A stretch of 64,000 nucleotides of DNA from Ciona intestinalis (lineage: Eukaryota; Chordata; Ascidiacea; Phlebobranchia; Cionidae): NCBI RefSeq assembly GCF_000224145.3, contig NC_020167.2, forward strand, positions 53,644 through 117,643, in the 5' to 3' direction. Under the pieces are notes generated by a model, which saw only the letters and a program-made list of their open reading frames with translations, made no database searches and was not told where the DNA came from. Position 1 is the stretch's first letter; every line of letters starts with the position of its first letter. This document shows, one piece after another, positions 1 through 12,300 of this stretch. The translations under genes were made by a program, and so were the position numbers.

Positions 1-286
1 TACTTTGTGTTAAAGTGTCCAACTTCTACCACCCTACTATACAATAGGTCAGGTTTGTATTCAAGGCTGTTCCTTAAATTTACATGTACAATTGTGTTTT
101 GTTGTGCGTACAATATACATACAAATGTGCTTCAGATTTTTACTACTTTGCTCTCTTGTAGTTAGGTTGAATTAGTGTGAATGTGGAAACTGTAAGGAGA
201 AATGGTTATCAGCTGTTTTCTACGTCACGTTGTGTTTTCTCTGAATTTCTGCTTGATGTATTTGATTTTAGGTTTATTTGTAGGCT

Positions 287-430
287 GGAGGTGCTAGTGA
301 AGAATCTCCCCCCTATGTTATCTGACCGCTAAACGTAACTACCAACCCGTATAAACATTAACCACTAATCCCTAGAACCACTATCAATAACTCCTAACCA
401 TAACCACTACCCCAACAGTTTCCTCAAGTC
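287..430 (+). repeat. degenerate copy of foldback element (GGTGCTAGTGAAGAATC family)
   Basis: It begins with GGTGCTAGTGAAGAATCTCC, the same terminus as the copy at 587-733, followed by a C run and then diverged CTAACC-like repeats (accaacccg, aaccactaat, ctaaccataacc). The opposite arm is not recognisable, so this is a decayed or half copy. Confidence 0.6.
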
Positions 431-586
431 TAATATGTAACGTAAAAGATGAGTCTTTACTAGTGCTTAAAATAGATAGAATGTATGGGCAGAAAGCATG
501 GCATATACGTTTGTTTATCAAATATATAAAGTAGCTGGTAGCATGATGGTTAATATTACCATATATATAATATATATATAATATAT

Positions 587-733
587 GGGTGCTAGTGAAG
601 AATCTCCCCCCACCTTATTTGCTAACCACTAACCCCTAGGTTAGGGGGTTGGGTGTTGATGGTTAAAGGGTTGGGGGTTAGTAGTTAGTGGTTAGCAAAT
701 AAGGTGGGGGGGGAAGACTCTTCACTAGCACCC
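587..733. mobile_element. foldback MITE, complete hairpin copy
   Basis: A 147-bp near-perfect inverted repeat. The left arm starts GGGTGCTAGTGAAGAATCTC and runs through CACCTTATTTGCTAACCACT; the right arm is its reverse complement, ending in TTCACTAGCACCC. The centre is made of TTAGGGGGTTGGG-like repeats. No coding capacity. Related copies sit at 287-430 and 36131-36269. The superfamily cannot be assigned because the flanks are AT-rich and no clear target duplication is visible. Confidence 0.8.
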
Positions 734-1452
734 AAAGTTAACATGCATAAGGTTACAAGCGTGTCATCTACTGTAGAAGGTTGGTTGAGGGTTGTTACTC
801 GCATTATGCGAGTAAAGAAAAGTATGGTGAAAGTACATGTTTACTTTTAAGAGCCTAATCTTTTTTGGGTATTATTTTTACAGTTTTTAGTTGGTAATAG
901 CACCAGAAAGTATCATAACTTTTTTTATAAACTAGATTTAACAATATTGTACTAAAACAAGCCAACAACTCAATGTTGATACACGCATAAACCAATGACC
1001 ATGCAAAGTAACGCCGTTAGCGAGTTATTATATGACGAGTTAATGCGGATCGCTATTCGCATTAACTTTTACCATGCAAAAAGGGTATAAGGTTGTTATC
1101 AAACTCATTCATGGCTGTTTTCATAACCTTAATCGCAAGAAAGACATTTCATCTATGGTGGTAATAGTGAAAGTCAAAGTTGCGTGTAAAAATCGTTGAT
1201 ATGCTATTAAAACACAAAAAATTACCAACAAGGAAATATTTTTCTTGCGAAAATTGGCACCGTCTATCGCTGCCAATTAAAGATTCAAAACTGTGCGGAA
1301 GAAAAATGCAAAGATGAATAAAAGAGTAAAAGAGAACAAAAACAGCAAAGAAGAGTTTAATGGCAACCTTTGTCTAAAATATAGCATGGCTTTTATAAGG
1401 TACACAAGCAACATTTTGTGTTTTAAATTACAGTTTCTTTGCTGAAACCTGA

Positions 1453-4400
1453 ATGGCTAACCTGGTTGAATATGTTAATAAATATAAAGGAAGGCTGTCA
1501 GTTGGAAATGAACCTAAAGTAGTAAGTACTAAGTTAAGTATATTTATGTTCATTTTTGCCAAGCACCTAAAAATGCATTAAATTTGAATGATGTAGATAA
1601 TACATGTCGTGTACATGAAAACAGAAAAAAAAAGTTTTTTGCGCAAATCTCCATACTGCATTGTTACGCATTAATACAGTCTATACAGATATCGTCAACA
1701 GGAAGGCGTGATCTCTTGTCCCCAAGAGAATCAATGCCAGTGCCTTTCTTAAAATTCTGTACTTCTTTCATTCAACTGGATATATATATATTTTTAGTTG
1801 CAAAGAGCTCTTCAAAAGCTTGATGAAGTGAAGATGAACATCACACTGCTTCAGGTAACTTGCTAATTGTTGTAAAATAGCAAAAGAAATAGAAAAAACT
1901 GTTGTACTTATAATTATATATATAGTTGTTTTTTGTTATCAAGGGTTCAAATTAGCAGATCAAAATTTACAAATTACAAATCCTTTTTTTGCAGTTACTG
2001 TAAGTTGTGACCCGTTTTTGTAATTCTTGTCCAAATTGGGACCTTTTATAAAATTTCTCTGCAATTATCATTTAGTGAAACAAAGAAGTACAAACTTTTA
2101 ATTAGGTATAAAACTCCTGCGGTCTAAATAGATGAAAAAATATTCCTGATATTTTTAATGGGAATATTGTACTTTTAAGAAAATTATGGTGAAGCTTTTT
2201 ATATTACTTCTTATTGGGCAGGAAACTGGTGTTGGGCGATGTGTTAATTCTCTTCGAAAAGATGAAGTTGTTGGGGATTATGCGCGACAAATCGTGGGTA
2301 AATGGAAGCATCTGTTGACAAATTCTCCTCAGAAAAGTAGCACATCTTCTAATCAGGAAGTAGTTTATAAACAAAACAATCAATATTGTGATGATAATAA
2401 AGAAGAAGAATATGATCCAACCAGGAATTGGGAGATGGATTCAACTACTTCGGTGAGTATGTTGTGTTGCATAAAGCTAGTAAAGGAAGTCATGCACCTC
2501 CTGCTATCTCACTACTTTTTTTTGGTGTCTTAAGTCTGATATTAAGTTAACATTTCAAATCGGATAAAATTCAAAAGAAGCTTACCAGTATGTGAATAAG
2601 GGGAACTATTAGGTAGTAGTGGTTAACAGTTGGCTTAATTTTATTTGTTAGGTTTCATTTTGTTTTGTTTTTAAATTAACTCATTTTACTTGATAATATT
2701 TGCAGTGAATGTGGTTGATATAAATGGGATTTGATTAATTTATTTCAGCCACAGAAATTTTATAAAGCGTCACCAGATGGTAATAATGAATACGACCCAA
2801 CACAAAACTGGAAGATGAAGAAAGTGAGATTTATTTGTTGTTATCCATTTGCAGCTGATGGTGTTTTATGTTAAACAAATTATTACACAACTTTTTTTAG
2901 TATAACCATAAAAAGCTTAAAAAAAATTAATAATTTTTTATATTGGGAAATTGAGAAATTCGGATAAAAGTACAAAGTATTTTGTTTAGTTGCAATCTAA
3001 AATAATTTCATTAAAGATTAATGAAAAAATAGCACTGTTAAGTGTTTTATTTCTGGATATTTTAGAACAAGAAAAAAGCAAAACAATTAAAAGATGTCCG
3101 TCGAAATGTGTACAAACCAGCTACAAAGGTGACACAACCAGGTGCTCATGGAAATAAAAAAGTTTTAAATTATGAGAATTCACTTTATGTTGATAATCAT
3201 GATGACAATGAATATGATCCTTGTAAACCAAATGTTAAGATGAATAAAAAGAAAATGCAGCGAGAAGAATCCGATCAGTCTGATGCAGACCACATGGAAT
3301 TTCGTAATGCAAAAACAAACGGTTTTGATATTAAGCATGAAGTTTTATCTGATGATGAAGAAACTCCAAGTGCAAATATCTATAAAAAACATGCAAAGGT
3401 TAGAAACAGCAGAGATGCCGATGTGAATCATGGTAAGACTTCAAAAACAAAGGAAAAATATACAGGTAGATAAAACAACTTTATTTTACTTGTATGATTA
3501 CATGTTGCTTATTTATCCTGGCAGAGCATAACAACTTTTAAATTTGTATTTTTACAACTTTTGTCCGCTTGTAAAATAACTTTTTCCGACTATTTATGTC
3601 AACCCTTTCACCCTTTGACTGGTAATTCGTTTCAAATGTTTTAACTTTCGACCAGATCTGACATAACTGGATTTTGCAAGTAGAGCAAAGCATAGCAGCT
3701 AGACCAAAACTTTGTTTAGAAAGTTTGTGCAGCATGAAATAATCTTTAAATTCATATTTTTAATAAATTTAACCTAACCAGGAGTTTTTTTCTTTTTAAT
3801 AATTGTAAAATTATCTGCATTATAAAAAAAATATATTATAAAGACCTTTGATATGTCGATTTTAAACCAGGTACTTTTTGCTGTGCGACCAAAATTGCCT
3901 CAGTTTGGTAAGGTTACTAACTTGTGGGCTGGTACCTGGTATTACCGAAAAAAAAAATTATAATAAACACAAATTCAATAACCAAAAACATTCAAAATCT
4001 TATAAAATCATCTTCGAAATGTCTTAAGGGTAATCTGCTTCATGTTTATTAAAAGGATATTAATAGGAAAGCTATTCCAGCCAATAATTTGTAGAAATCA
4101 CCTTCTAATTCAACTAAAATTGCAGATAATGTTCAGACTCGTTAAAACAGGTTATTTATGTCTAGAATTGGCAAAATAAGACTTTTTTTTAAATCCCAAT
4201 TTAAAAAAAAAACTATCTGTCCATACTAGTGCACAATACAAGTTTGAGTACTTAACAAAAGTGTTAAAACGAATTCTTCAGAACTGTGAAAAATATAAAT
4301 AAAGCCGGGGCTTCCTATTTAATACTGTTTGTATTACATACCTGTCTCTATGTAGTATTTAGGGCTAAACTGGCTTTGGGAAGACTAAACATGCTTGTGG

Positions 4401-7400
4401 AATTCACGCTGAGATTCCTCCTATCAAAACTATAGTGACATTTATGCCGCGCAAAAATGAAGAAAGCCAAATAAAACACAGGACCAAACTCTGGGTAACA
4501 CCTAAAAGTATGTTAACAAACTTCAAGGGGAAATTGCTTCTTCTTTCAAAATGCGACCAAATTTTATGATCAGATGTTTCGAAATAACCGAACAACTGAC
4601 ATTTATGTAATCAGTGGTAGGATAGCGCCATATAGGGTGAAAGGTGGCAAGAGGTTCAAATAATTTAAATATTATTTTAACATATTTTATTAAAAATTAA
4701 CAAAAAATTTTATAAAATTATTTATCCCACAGCAAAAAGAAAATCAGCAGAAAATGATCCTGAAACTTCTTCTGCGAAGAAATTTAAGAACAGTGAGCAT
4801 AAACATAAGAAAAAAAAATGCAAAGGTTTATTTTATGATAAAACAACTAATGGATAAGTAAGTTACGTTACATCACTTAATTAATCCTTTTTTAGGTGAA
4901 GATTTATCTTTTGAGGCATTTATGACAATGGACGTTGCAAAACCAAAAAAGAAGAAAAAAGTTGCCAAGTCAAAGCCAGTAATGTTAATTATACTTACAT
5001 TCAAAAAAAGTTTCCTTACATTTATTTAAAGCAGGTTATTGCTGAGAAAGTGGCTTCATCAAACAAAGTTGAACTACATTTACCAGAAATTCAGGTTATA
5101 ATCAATTTTGAAACTGTTGGCCCCTCTTTTAACATTTCATTTCTTGTATCTATGTTTAAACATCTTATTCAGATCTTTTTATCAGGGTAACTGATGAAGA
5201 TGTCCTGAACAGAACATGAGAGATGTTTTAGATTTATATATTATAAGTGGTTACTGTCCCTGTCTTAACCTGGAAGGAACAGTTCATATATTGAGCTGAA
5301 CTGGTTTCTTAAAACATTTTACAAGTTACAAGATTTGCTAAATACTGCCATACCTTTTTAATGAAAAATAAAATGAAACAAATGAATTTTTGTTGATTAA
5401 AAGAGTTTAAATGAAAGTTGTAAATAATTGTTGCAGCAAACTTACCACCCGTTACCTCGAGCTTCATTTGATTCCCCAACCTCTGAGAAAAGTTTGCACA
5501 AAATGACTGATGCACTTGCAGCAGAACTACATACGCAACGGAACACAAAACGAATGCAGATTTATTCAGGAGCAAAAACTGCCTATCTTCCAAGTAAATC
5601 ATGTTCATACTATTGATTTTCTTTTTGTTTCTGGAGTATTTAAAGTATTAGTTTTATTGAACAGATATATATGAATTAACAAACACACTAACTCAGGGGT
5701 TCTTAAACTTTTTGAAGCACGCCCCCCCCAATGAAGATCTCAACAAACTTGCGCCCCCCCTTTTTGTTAAATTATCACAGTGGTATTCAATTAATTTCTG
5801 CCATGATCCACCGCAGCCAAACCTGACATATTGGACATGCTTTAAACCTCGCCCCCTTGGTTGACTGTGTCTGTATTATTGCGTAAAACACATTTTCGCG
5901 ATCAATGCAAAAGTGAAATCAAATAACCGTTCCGTTTACGTTTGCGTCATAGTTTAGCCCTATATTTGCCATGTTTTTCTTAGCCAGGTAGACTGTTTGT
6001 TACGAAATAATAGGGATTCATTGCATAATTAAGACATAATAGCAATTCAGACTTAAAGGTTTGCTATTTTAATTTAACTTTTGCGTGCGTCGTGTTTAAG
6101 CCTTTTGAACACCACTGTAATAAGACATATAACACTTTATTTTATACTTTTTCGCGCCCCCCTTCCAAGTGTTACACGCCCCCCAGTTTAAGAACCACTG
6201 CACTAACTGTTTAAACTTTTCAGAGATGCTCTCGTTATTTGATCAGTGTATGAACGTACTGTGCAACAACATTGATTGTAAGTATTTTCTAATGATAAGC
6301 AAACAGCTGCACCATAAACACACCATTGTGGATGGTTTTCATTTGTGTGGCAGACGAAACATTAACGTTGCGTTTATAGATCTTGATGTAATTGGAGTTC
6401 CTTATGACATCATAAAACCAGTTCTTAAACGCTGTAATGTGGAACAATTATATCGATTAGAAGACTCAAACGTTGTAAGTATATTTGTGAATATACCATA
6501 TTTTTATTTATATTTTTAAATGTGATAAAAAGTTTGAAATAACTGAAGCAACCAAGCAAGGGAAATTAGCAACAAAATAATATTTGTTTACTGTTTGGAA
6601 ACAACATTAGTTTTGTTATTTTAAATGCTAGAAGGCTGAGTTTTTTAATTTTTTATTTACGTAGATAAATTTTAAAAGAAGTGTCATTAGAGAAACTGTA
6701 TTTATGTGTAATTTGGATTATTGGAAAAAATGTACAAAAACAATAGGTTGCAAAGTTGTTTCCTGGTTAAGTTACTACCCAACTTAAAAGGAGGCATAGA
6801 CTTAACCAACAAAAAATCAAAATTTGTTTAAAAGTAGAGATGCTCAAATGTGATCCAATGTGTCACTAAAGTTTTACAAAGCAAACACTTTCTGAAAAGG
6901 TGGAAATCACTGGTTAAAAAAACCGTTGTAAAAAAATTGTAATTTGGTTTTCAGATTTGGTGCAATAATTGCTTCTGGTTTGTAACGAACATAATAAAGT
7001 TATAAAATATGGTCTTCATTTCTGTGTTAATTGCAAACATTTCTGTATTAATAGTTGAAAATACCACCACAAAGGCTCAATATAGATTGAATAAACATTT
7101 TTTTTCAGTACTTACTTGAGGATACTGACGAACTTTGGGAAAAACATGCAATGCAAGATTTTAAAAATCAAAAACCTCAAGAACTGGAATCATGGAGGGA
7201 AATGTATTTGGTATATTGTCTGTATTTTATTAAATATTATTTACTTCTTTGTTTTTAATAAATATGAATAGGTGCAGGCAAACATGCTCCTGGCAGAAAC
7301 ACCTTTTTTAGTCTCATGTTATTACGTTTTGTTGAAGTACAAGGAAATAATATACACATGTAAAAAGTGTTAGTATTTATTATCTATTTATAAACAGTTG

Positions 7401-8299
7401 ATTTCAACAGAGGTTGTATGATGCCAGAGAAGCAAAGCTCACCAAACTTACTCATTCAATTCAAGCGAAAGTGATCAAAGCAAAACCCCTTGGTAGGAAG
7501 TTTGATTTACTAAATGTCAGTTTATATTTTTGTGAGTTTTAAAACGACTACTATTGCTCCAACATGCAAGGATAAATAAGTTATATTTATTCATCTTGTG
7601 CATTAAGTATGAATTAAATTTGTGACACAAACAGAGAAACGAACCAAGTTGGCTTATGTTGCAATGGGAGAAGCAAAAGCACCAAGAAATGTAATAAAAG
7701 CTCAACTGAAATACGGAACTGCTGGAAAAAAGAATTTTCAATATCCTTCCAGCTCAAACAAAGGTGGTACAAACTTTATACACTATACCAACTGTTAACA
7801 AATTTTAAACTGAACTGCAAGTATGGTTTTTGCGATTTTATTAACTTTTAACATTTGTTGAATTTTGGGTGTTTTACACCTTTACATGCTTGTATCGACC
7901 TGTTTTATTTTACAAAGTCAAGTATTCTATATTTAAAAAATATATTTTTGTCTATATTTTAGGAACTTTAAATTCCATCAAGCAAGATGTCCGAGACATT
8001 CGTATGTCAGTTCCTGTTGGAGCAATAACTGCCGCACAAGTTGATAACCAAGATTCACTGAGAGCTAAACGACAAGGTATAATTAACTTTTTATTTTTTT
8101 GTTTACATTTTACCAATGACTTATATTTTAAGTTTCATACAAAGTGTTATAAAGTAGAAATTTAGATATGAAATGATTAAAAGCTTCGATACTCGCAAGT
8201 TAACCTGGGTTAACAGGTTAACAGCAAATTGTACTTGGTTTTTCAGCACCGCGTGTTGCACCCATGATGGCAAAGACGTTAAAAAGTATCAACAAGCTA
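1453..8299 (+). CDS. ELOA: Elongin A (transcription elongation factor, Elongin/SIII subunit), 16 exons
   Basis: Elongin A suppresses RNA polymerase II pausing as part of the nuclear Elongin A/B/C complex and can serve as a substrate receptor of a Cullin-5 ubiquitin ligase (family knowledge). Exons: 1453-1521, 1798-1854, 2222-2452, 2749-2823, 3066-3465, 4733-4825, 4896-4978, 5035-5094, 5437-5593, 6224-6277, 6380-6474, 7109-7210, 7411-7492, 7635-7763, 7963-8076, 8247-8299; about 617 codons. The N-terminus ([15 protein letters not shown], then [11 protein letters not shown] and [11 protein letters not shown]) is a TFIIS N-terminal-like domain. A basic linker holds three EYDP repeats. The BC-box [10 protein letters not shown] (from 6230) binds Elongin C. 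The segment [14 protein letters not shown]...QLYRLED and the stretch ELESWREMY match the elongin A F-box-like region. The family end motif [11 protein letters not shown] is present in the last exon, after which the frame appears to slip by one base (see findings). Human ELOA is somewhat longer, mostly in the linker. Confidence 0.93.
5694..6200. mobile_element. non-autonomous hAT-type element in ELOA intron 9
   Basis: The element begins CAGGGGTTCTTAAACTTTTT and ends AGTTTAAGAACCACTG, imperfect terminal inverted repeats of the classic hAT CAGNGGTTCT form. It is flanked by a perfect 8-bp target duplication CACTAACT (5686-5693 and 6201-6208). The 507-bp interior has C-runs (cgcccccccc near both ends) and no transposase reading frame. 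The right end lies about 15 bases upstream of the next exon acceptor. Confidence 0.9.
6836..6990 (+). repeat. partial copy of the TGCTCAAATGTGATC repeat family
   Basis: The segment starting ATGCTCAAATGTGATCCAAT matches the left arm of the element at 17410-17870 (TGCTCAAATGTGATCTAAAG) and carries on with AAAGTTTTACAAAGC and TTTCTGAAAA. The right arm is not clear. It lies in ELOA intron 11. Confidence 0.45.
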
Positions 8300-8397
8300 A
8301 GGTTCCGTAGATGACATTAAAAGTACGAAAGGAAGTTTATTTTATTTACCGAATTCCTTATAATGATTGATCTACTTTACAGATTGTTGAAATGCAC

Positions 8398-8403
8398 AAT
8401 AAA
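8398..8403 (+). terminator. candidate ELOA poly(A) signal
   Basis: An AATAAA hexamer about 100 bases after the ELOA stop, the first one downstream. Confidence 0.5.
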
Positions 8404-9324
8404 CAACTTTTCTTGTTTTATTTTTAACTTATTTTATGTTTCTGCCTAAAGTGTTTATTTTTATCTTTTCTAAACAAGAAACAAATTTAGAGGCACAAAA
8501 TAAGACCGCAGAATTTTTGTTTTGGTGTTTGTTTTTTGTCTTAATAAACGTGAAGAATGGTAGGTGAGTGTTTAAATATGTACTTTAGCATATTGGGTCT
8601 TCGAATATTTTATGTGTAAATCGGAACCGATTAACATATTTTCATAGCCAAAAAGTTTACCCACCTTCATGAAAAAGATACTACCTAGCGGTTGTTATTC
8701 TAAACAAGAGAAACCATAGGCGTCGCTGTTTAGCGCAGATTTGACGTCATATAGTAGCAAGGTCAATCTATCAAACCAGCAGATAGGATGTTGCAGTGCT
8801 TGGTCGTAAAACAAGAGGTACAGGATGCTTCACCCTAACGGATGCCGAATGTATAGCAAAAGAATAGGAACTTCGTGGTATCGCCCAAGCATTAATTAAA
8901 AAATCAGTTAGGAGCTGAGTTTTCCGTGCAAATATCTAAGCATCATACCTTAAGTAATGTTGCGGCGCATATTTAACAGTAATCATCGCTATGAATTGTT
9001 CTACTGTCCGCACCTCCTAATAGGTGCTGAACTATTTCTTATAATCCGGGCATGTGTTGACAGCACAACGCCTGTTGTTATTACCTTCCTTCTTTGGTAA
9101 ATAGAACCGAGTGACCAGATTAATGTAGACTTTATAACAGACTCATTCAAAACTAACAAGTGAAAGGTTTTATTGACAATGACAGGTCAAGTTTACAGCT
9201 GCATAAATGTAATATGTAAATACCTATGCATCAAGCAAAATATATCAGTATGTCTAAATTTAATTTGTGTTTATTTTTTAAGTATATTTTTAAGTTTAGT
9301 AGCAGCAGATTCTGTGGTTTAAAC
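8404..9324. other. ELOA-PKM intergenic stretch
   Basis: No supported gene. Contains ELOA 3' flank and the PKM promoter/5' UTR. Weak acceptor-like TTTTTAAG motifs lie shortly before the PKM start codon, so the PKM 5' UTR may be spliced or trans-spliced; this is inference only. Confidence 0.5.
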
Positions 9325-12300
9325 ATGTCTTCGAACACTGATGCATTCTACCAAAACCAGCAGCAACAAGGGCAATCCCAGACAGCAGTTACTTTACTTC
9401 AGCACTCCTGTGAGTTGAACATCGACAGTGAACCTTCAACATGCAGAAATACTTCTATTGTTTGCACCATCGGTAAGTTTGATTAAAATGTTTGTTTGTT
9501 TAAAGTAGTAATATAGGCAAAGTGATGTGCATTATTTTAGGTGAAGTAGCTTTTATTGATTTTCAGGAAAATATTGATTTTGACTGCAATCTGTTAAAGA
9601 TTAATAATTTGGTTTTTAATAATTCCTGCAGGACCTGCATCAAACAAAGTGGAAACATTAAAGAACATGATCATATGTGGAATGAACATTGCTCGAATGA
9701 ACTTTTCACATGGCACACACGAGTACCATGGACAAACCATTGCAAATGTACGAGCGGCTGCTGAAAGTTTCAAATCTAACCCGGTTTACTACAGACCAAT
9801 TGGAATTGCTCTTGATACCAAAGGCGAGTTCCAGTGGTGTTATTTATATGATATAATTTGTAATTATAAATAATAGGGATTTGCTGTAGTTATATATGTT
9901 GAATTCGGCTGAACTTCCTGAACTTTTATTTATTTTTAATACTTTTCAGCTTTTGTGAACTTGGCCTTAAAAAGGGTCTTTGGTGAAACTTGGTCACAAA
10001 ATATTGAGCTATGATTCTGCTTGTTCTAATGAATTAGGAAAAGCCAATTTACAGTTTAATGTTCATGAAATATTTGCATGTTCTTTGTTGTTTTTTTTGT
10101 GTGAAATTTTCCTAATTAAACTAATAGTAATTATATATATTATATTGGCTATGTATTGTAATTTTACTTCCTGAAACATGAAGAAACAGTTTCAAAAGGT
10201 TGTTACCTACGCTATTACGTTTTTGCTATGAAAATTTGTCAATAAGTTTACATAACATACAGACATATGAAATAGGCTAATATATGGTTATATATATATA
10301 TGGTTAATAAATTTAAATAATTTCTAGGGCCTGAAATCCGGACTGGTTTGTTGAAGGGTGGTGGTAGCGCAGATGTGGAATTAGTGAAAGGAAACACAAT
10401 TAAACTTTCACTGGATGAGGAAAACTTTGAGAAAGGAGATGCTTCTTGTATTTATGTTGATTACAAGAATCTTAACAAAGTTATTAATATTGGAAATCGC
10501 GTGAGTATATTACTGTGTGAATAAATCAAACCCACATTGTTGTAATGCTTGCGGTTGTTACTTGTTGTAAAGTATGTTTACTTTTTATTATAATATGTAT
10601 GTACTGTGCAAATGTTTGTATATGTTACATGTAATATTGTTGGCTCTAGGTAATGATCGACCAGTTTCTTTGTTGTAGAATTTGTAAATAATTAATGGGC
10701 TATGATTTAATTTGCAAATGTTCTATACCACAAGAATGCATATATTAGCATTTGCTTAACGTTTATGGGTAGGTCTATCGTCTATTAGTTGTGTGGCCTA
10801 ATCCACTTTTGTCTATATTGTAGAAAATTAATGGTAAACAGTAAAACACATTTATAGAAAATAAGGTCAATTTAACCAAAGAAATTTGTTAAAATGCAAC
10901 GGTCCTGACTCCTGATACAATCGTACTAATATGTGCTAATTCATTTTGATTTGGTCGCCAACAAAAAAGTGTTAATTTCGCAGATTTTTGTTGATGACGG
11001 TTTGATTTCTTTGTTGGTGAAAGAAAAAGGTACAGACTATTGCATTTGTGAAATTGAAAATGGAGGTTTGCTCGGTTCTAAGAAGGGGATTAATTTACCT
11101 GGGATTGAAGTGGATTTGCCCGCTGTATCTGAGAAGGATAAGTAAGTGCCTTTTATATGACCTTACCGAGTTCATTTTATACCTGATGATCTTACAAAGG
11201 TATCACGTATCATGGTGTAGCACTGTAGCATATATCTATTTGTAAACTGATATCTTGTCTGGGTAGTTCCTATTGTGTTGAGATTTGTTTTACATTAGGT
11301 GTGAATATCTAAATAATTTCACTACCATAACAATAACTAACGTATATACTATATATACTATATAATTGTCTTAAAAAACCGAAAGGTTAAATGCACCAAA
11401 ATGTAATAATAATATAATTGTCTCTTAATTGATATATTCTGTCGGTACGGCACTGTGGTTAAAGACTACATGCCTTGTAACTAGAGAGTTTCGGGTTCAA
11501 AGACAGATGTTGTCAGTTGATTACCTCACATGTGGAGGGATATATTAAACAATCATCCAAAAGTTACCCCACTAAATGTTTCAATAATGTCAAAGATATT
11601 TGAACATCTTTTGCAGAGGAGACTTACGTTTTGGAGTGGAACAAGGTGTTGATATGGTGTTTGCTTCCTTTATTCGAAAAGCTGATGATGTGAAAGCTGT
11701 AAGGGATGTTCTTGGTGAAGATGGAAAAAATATTAAAGTAATTATTTATAACATTATTATTATAATAACTTTTGTTTGTCTCTTAGATTGCAGTAGCAAA
11801 GATTAAAAATTACTTTAACGAAAAGATTAGGATATATGAATGTTTCCTATGGACAAAACATATTTACATTAATTGAAAGAAAGAAAGAAAGGTGGTTGAT
11901 ACAACTAGCGGACAAAAAACAAATTCTTTATGTTTAATTGTTATTAAGTTACTTTATTTTCTAATGTGAACAAAAATTGAGTAGATACACAGCCTGTAAA
12001 TTTAATTTGGAATTCTTAACATAATAAATAACTGCTTGTTAGTTCATACATGGACAAAAAAAGAACCAATTTTTAATAAACTCTGGTTTGTAGATTATTT
12101 CCAAGATTGAAAATCATGAAGGTGTAATGAAGATTGATGAGATCATCGAAGCCAGTGATGGTATCATGGTTGCCAGAGGTGATATGGGAATTGAAATTCC
12201 AGCAGAAAAAGTAAAGTTTATTGACCTTTGTTTTATAAAACAGTATTTTATATTTCATTATTATTGAAACAAATGTATATTTTTAATATATTGACTGCAA

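Larger units (their letters stand above)
1..1452. other. upstream intergenic DNA of ELOA, repeat-bearing
   Basis: No coding signal is visible on either strand. The stretch holds a degenerate and a well preserved copy of a foldback element (listed separately), an AT dinucleotide run near 561-586, and small palindromes around 797-815 and 1040-1065. The ELOA promoter presumably lies in the last few hundred bases, but I see no recognisable core element. Confidence 0.6.

Noticed and set aside
797-1066. Short palindromes (ACTCGCATTATGCGAGT; AATGCG..CGCATT)
   Set aside because: Too short and isolated to call an element or a regulatory site.
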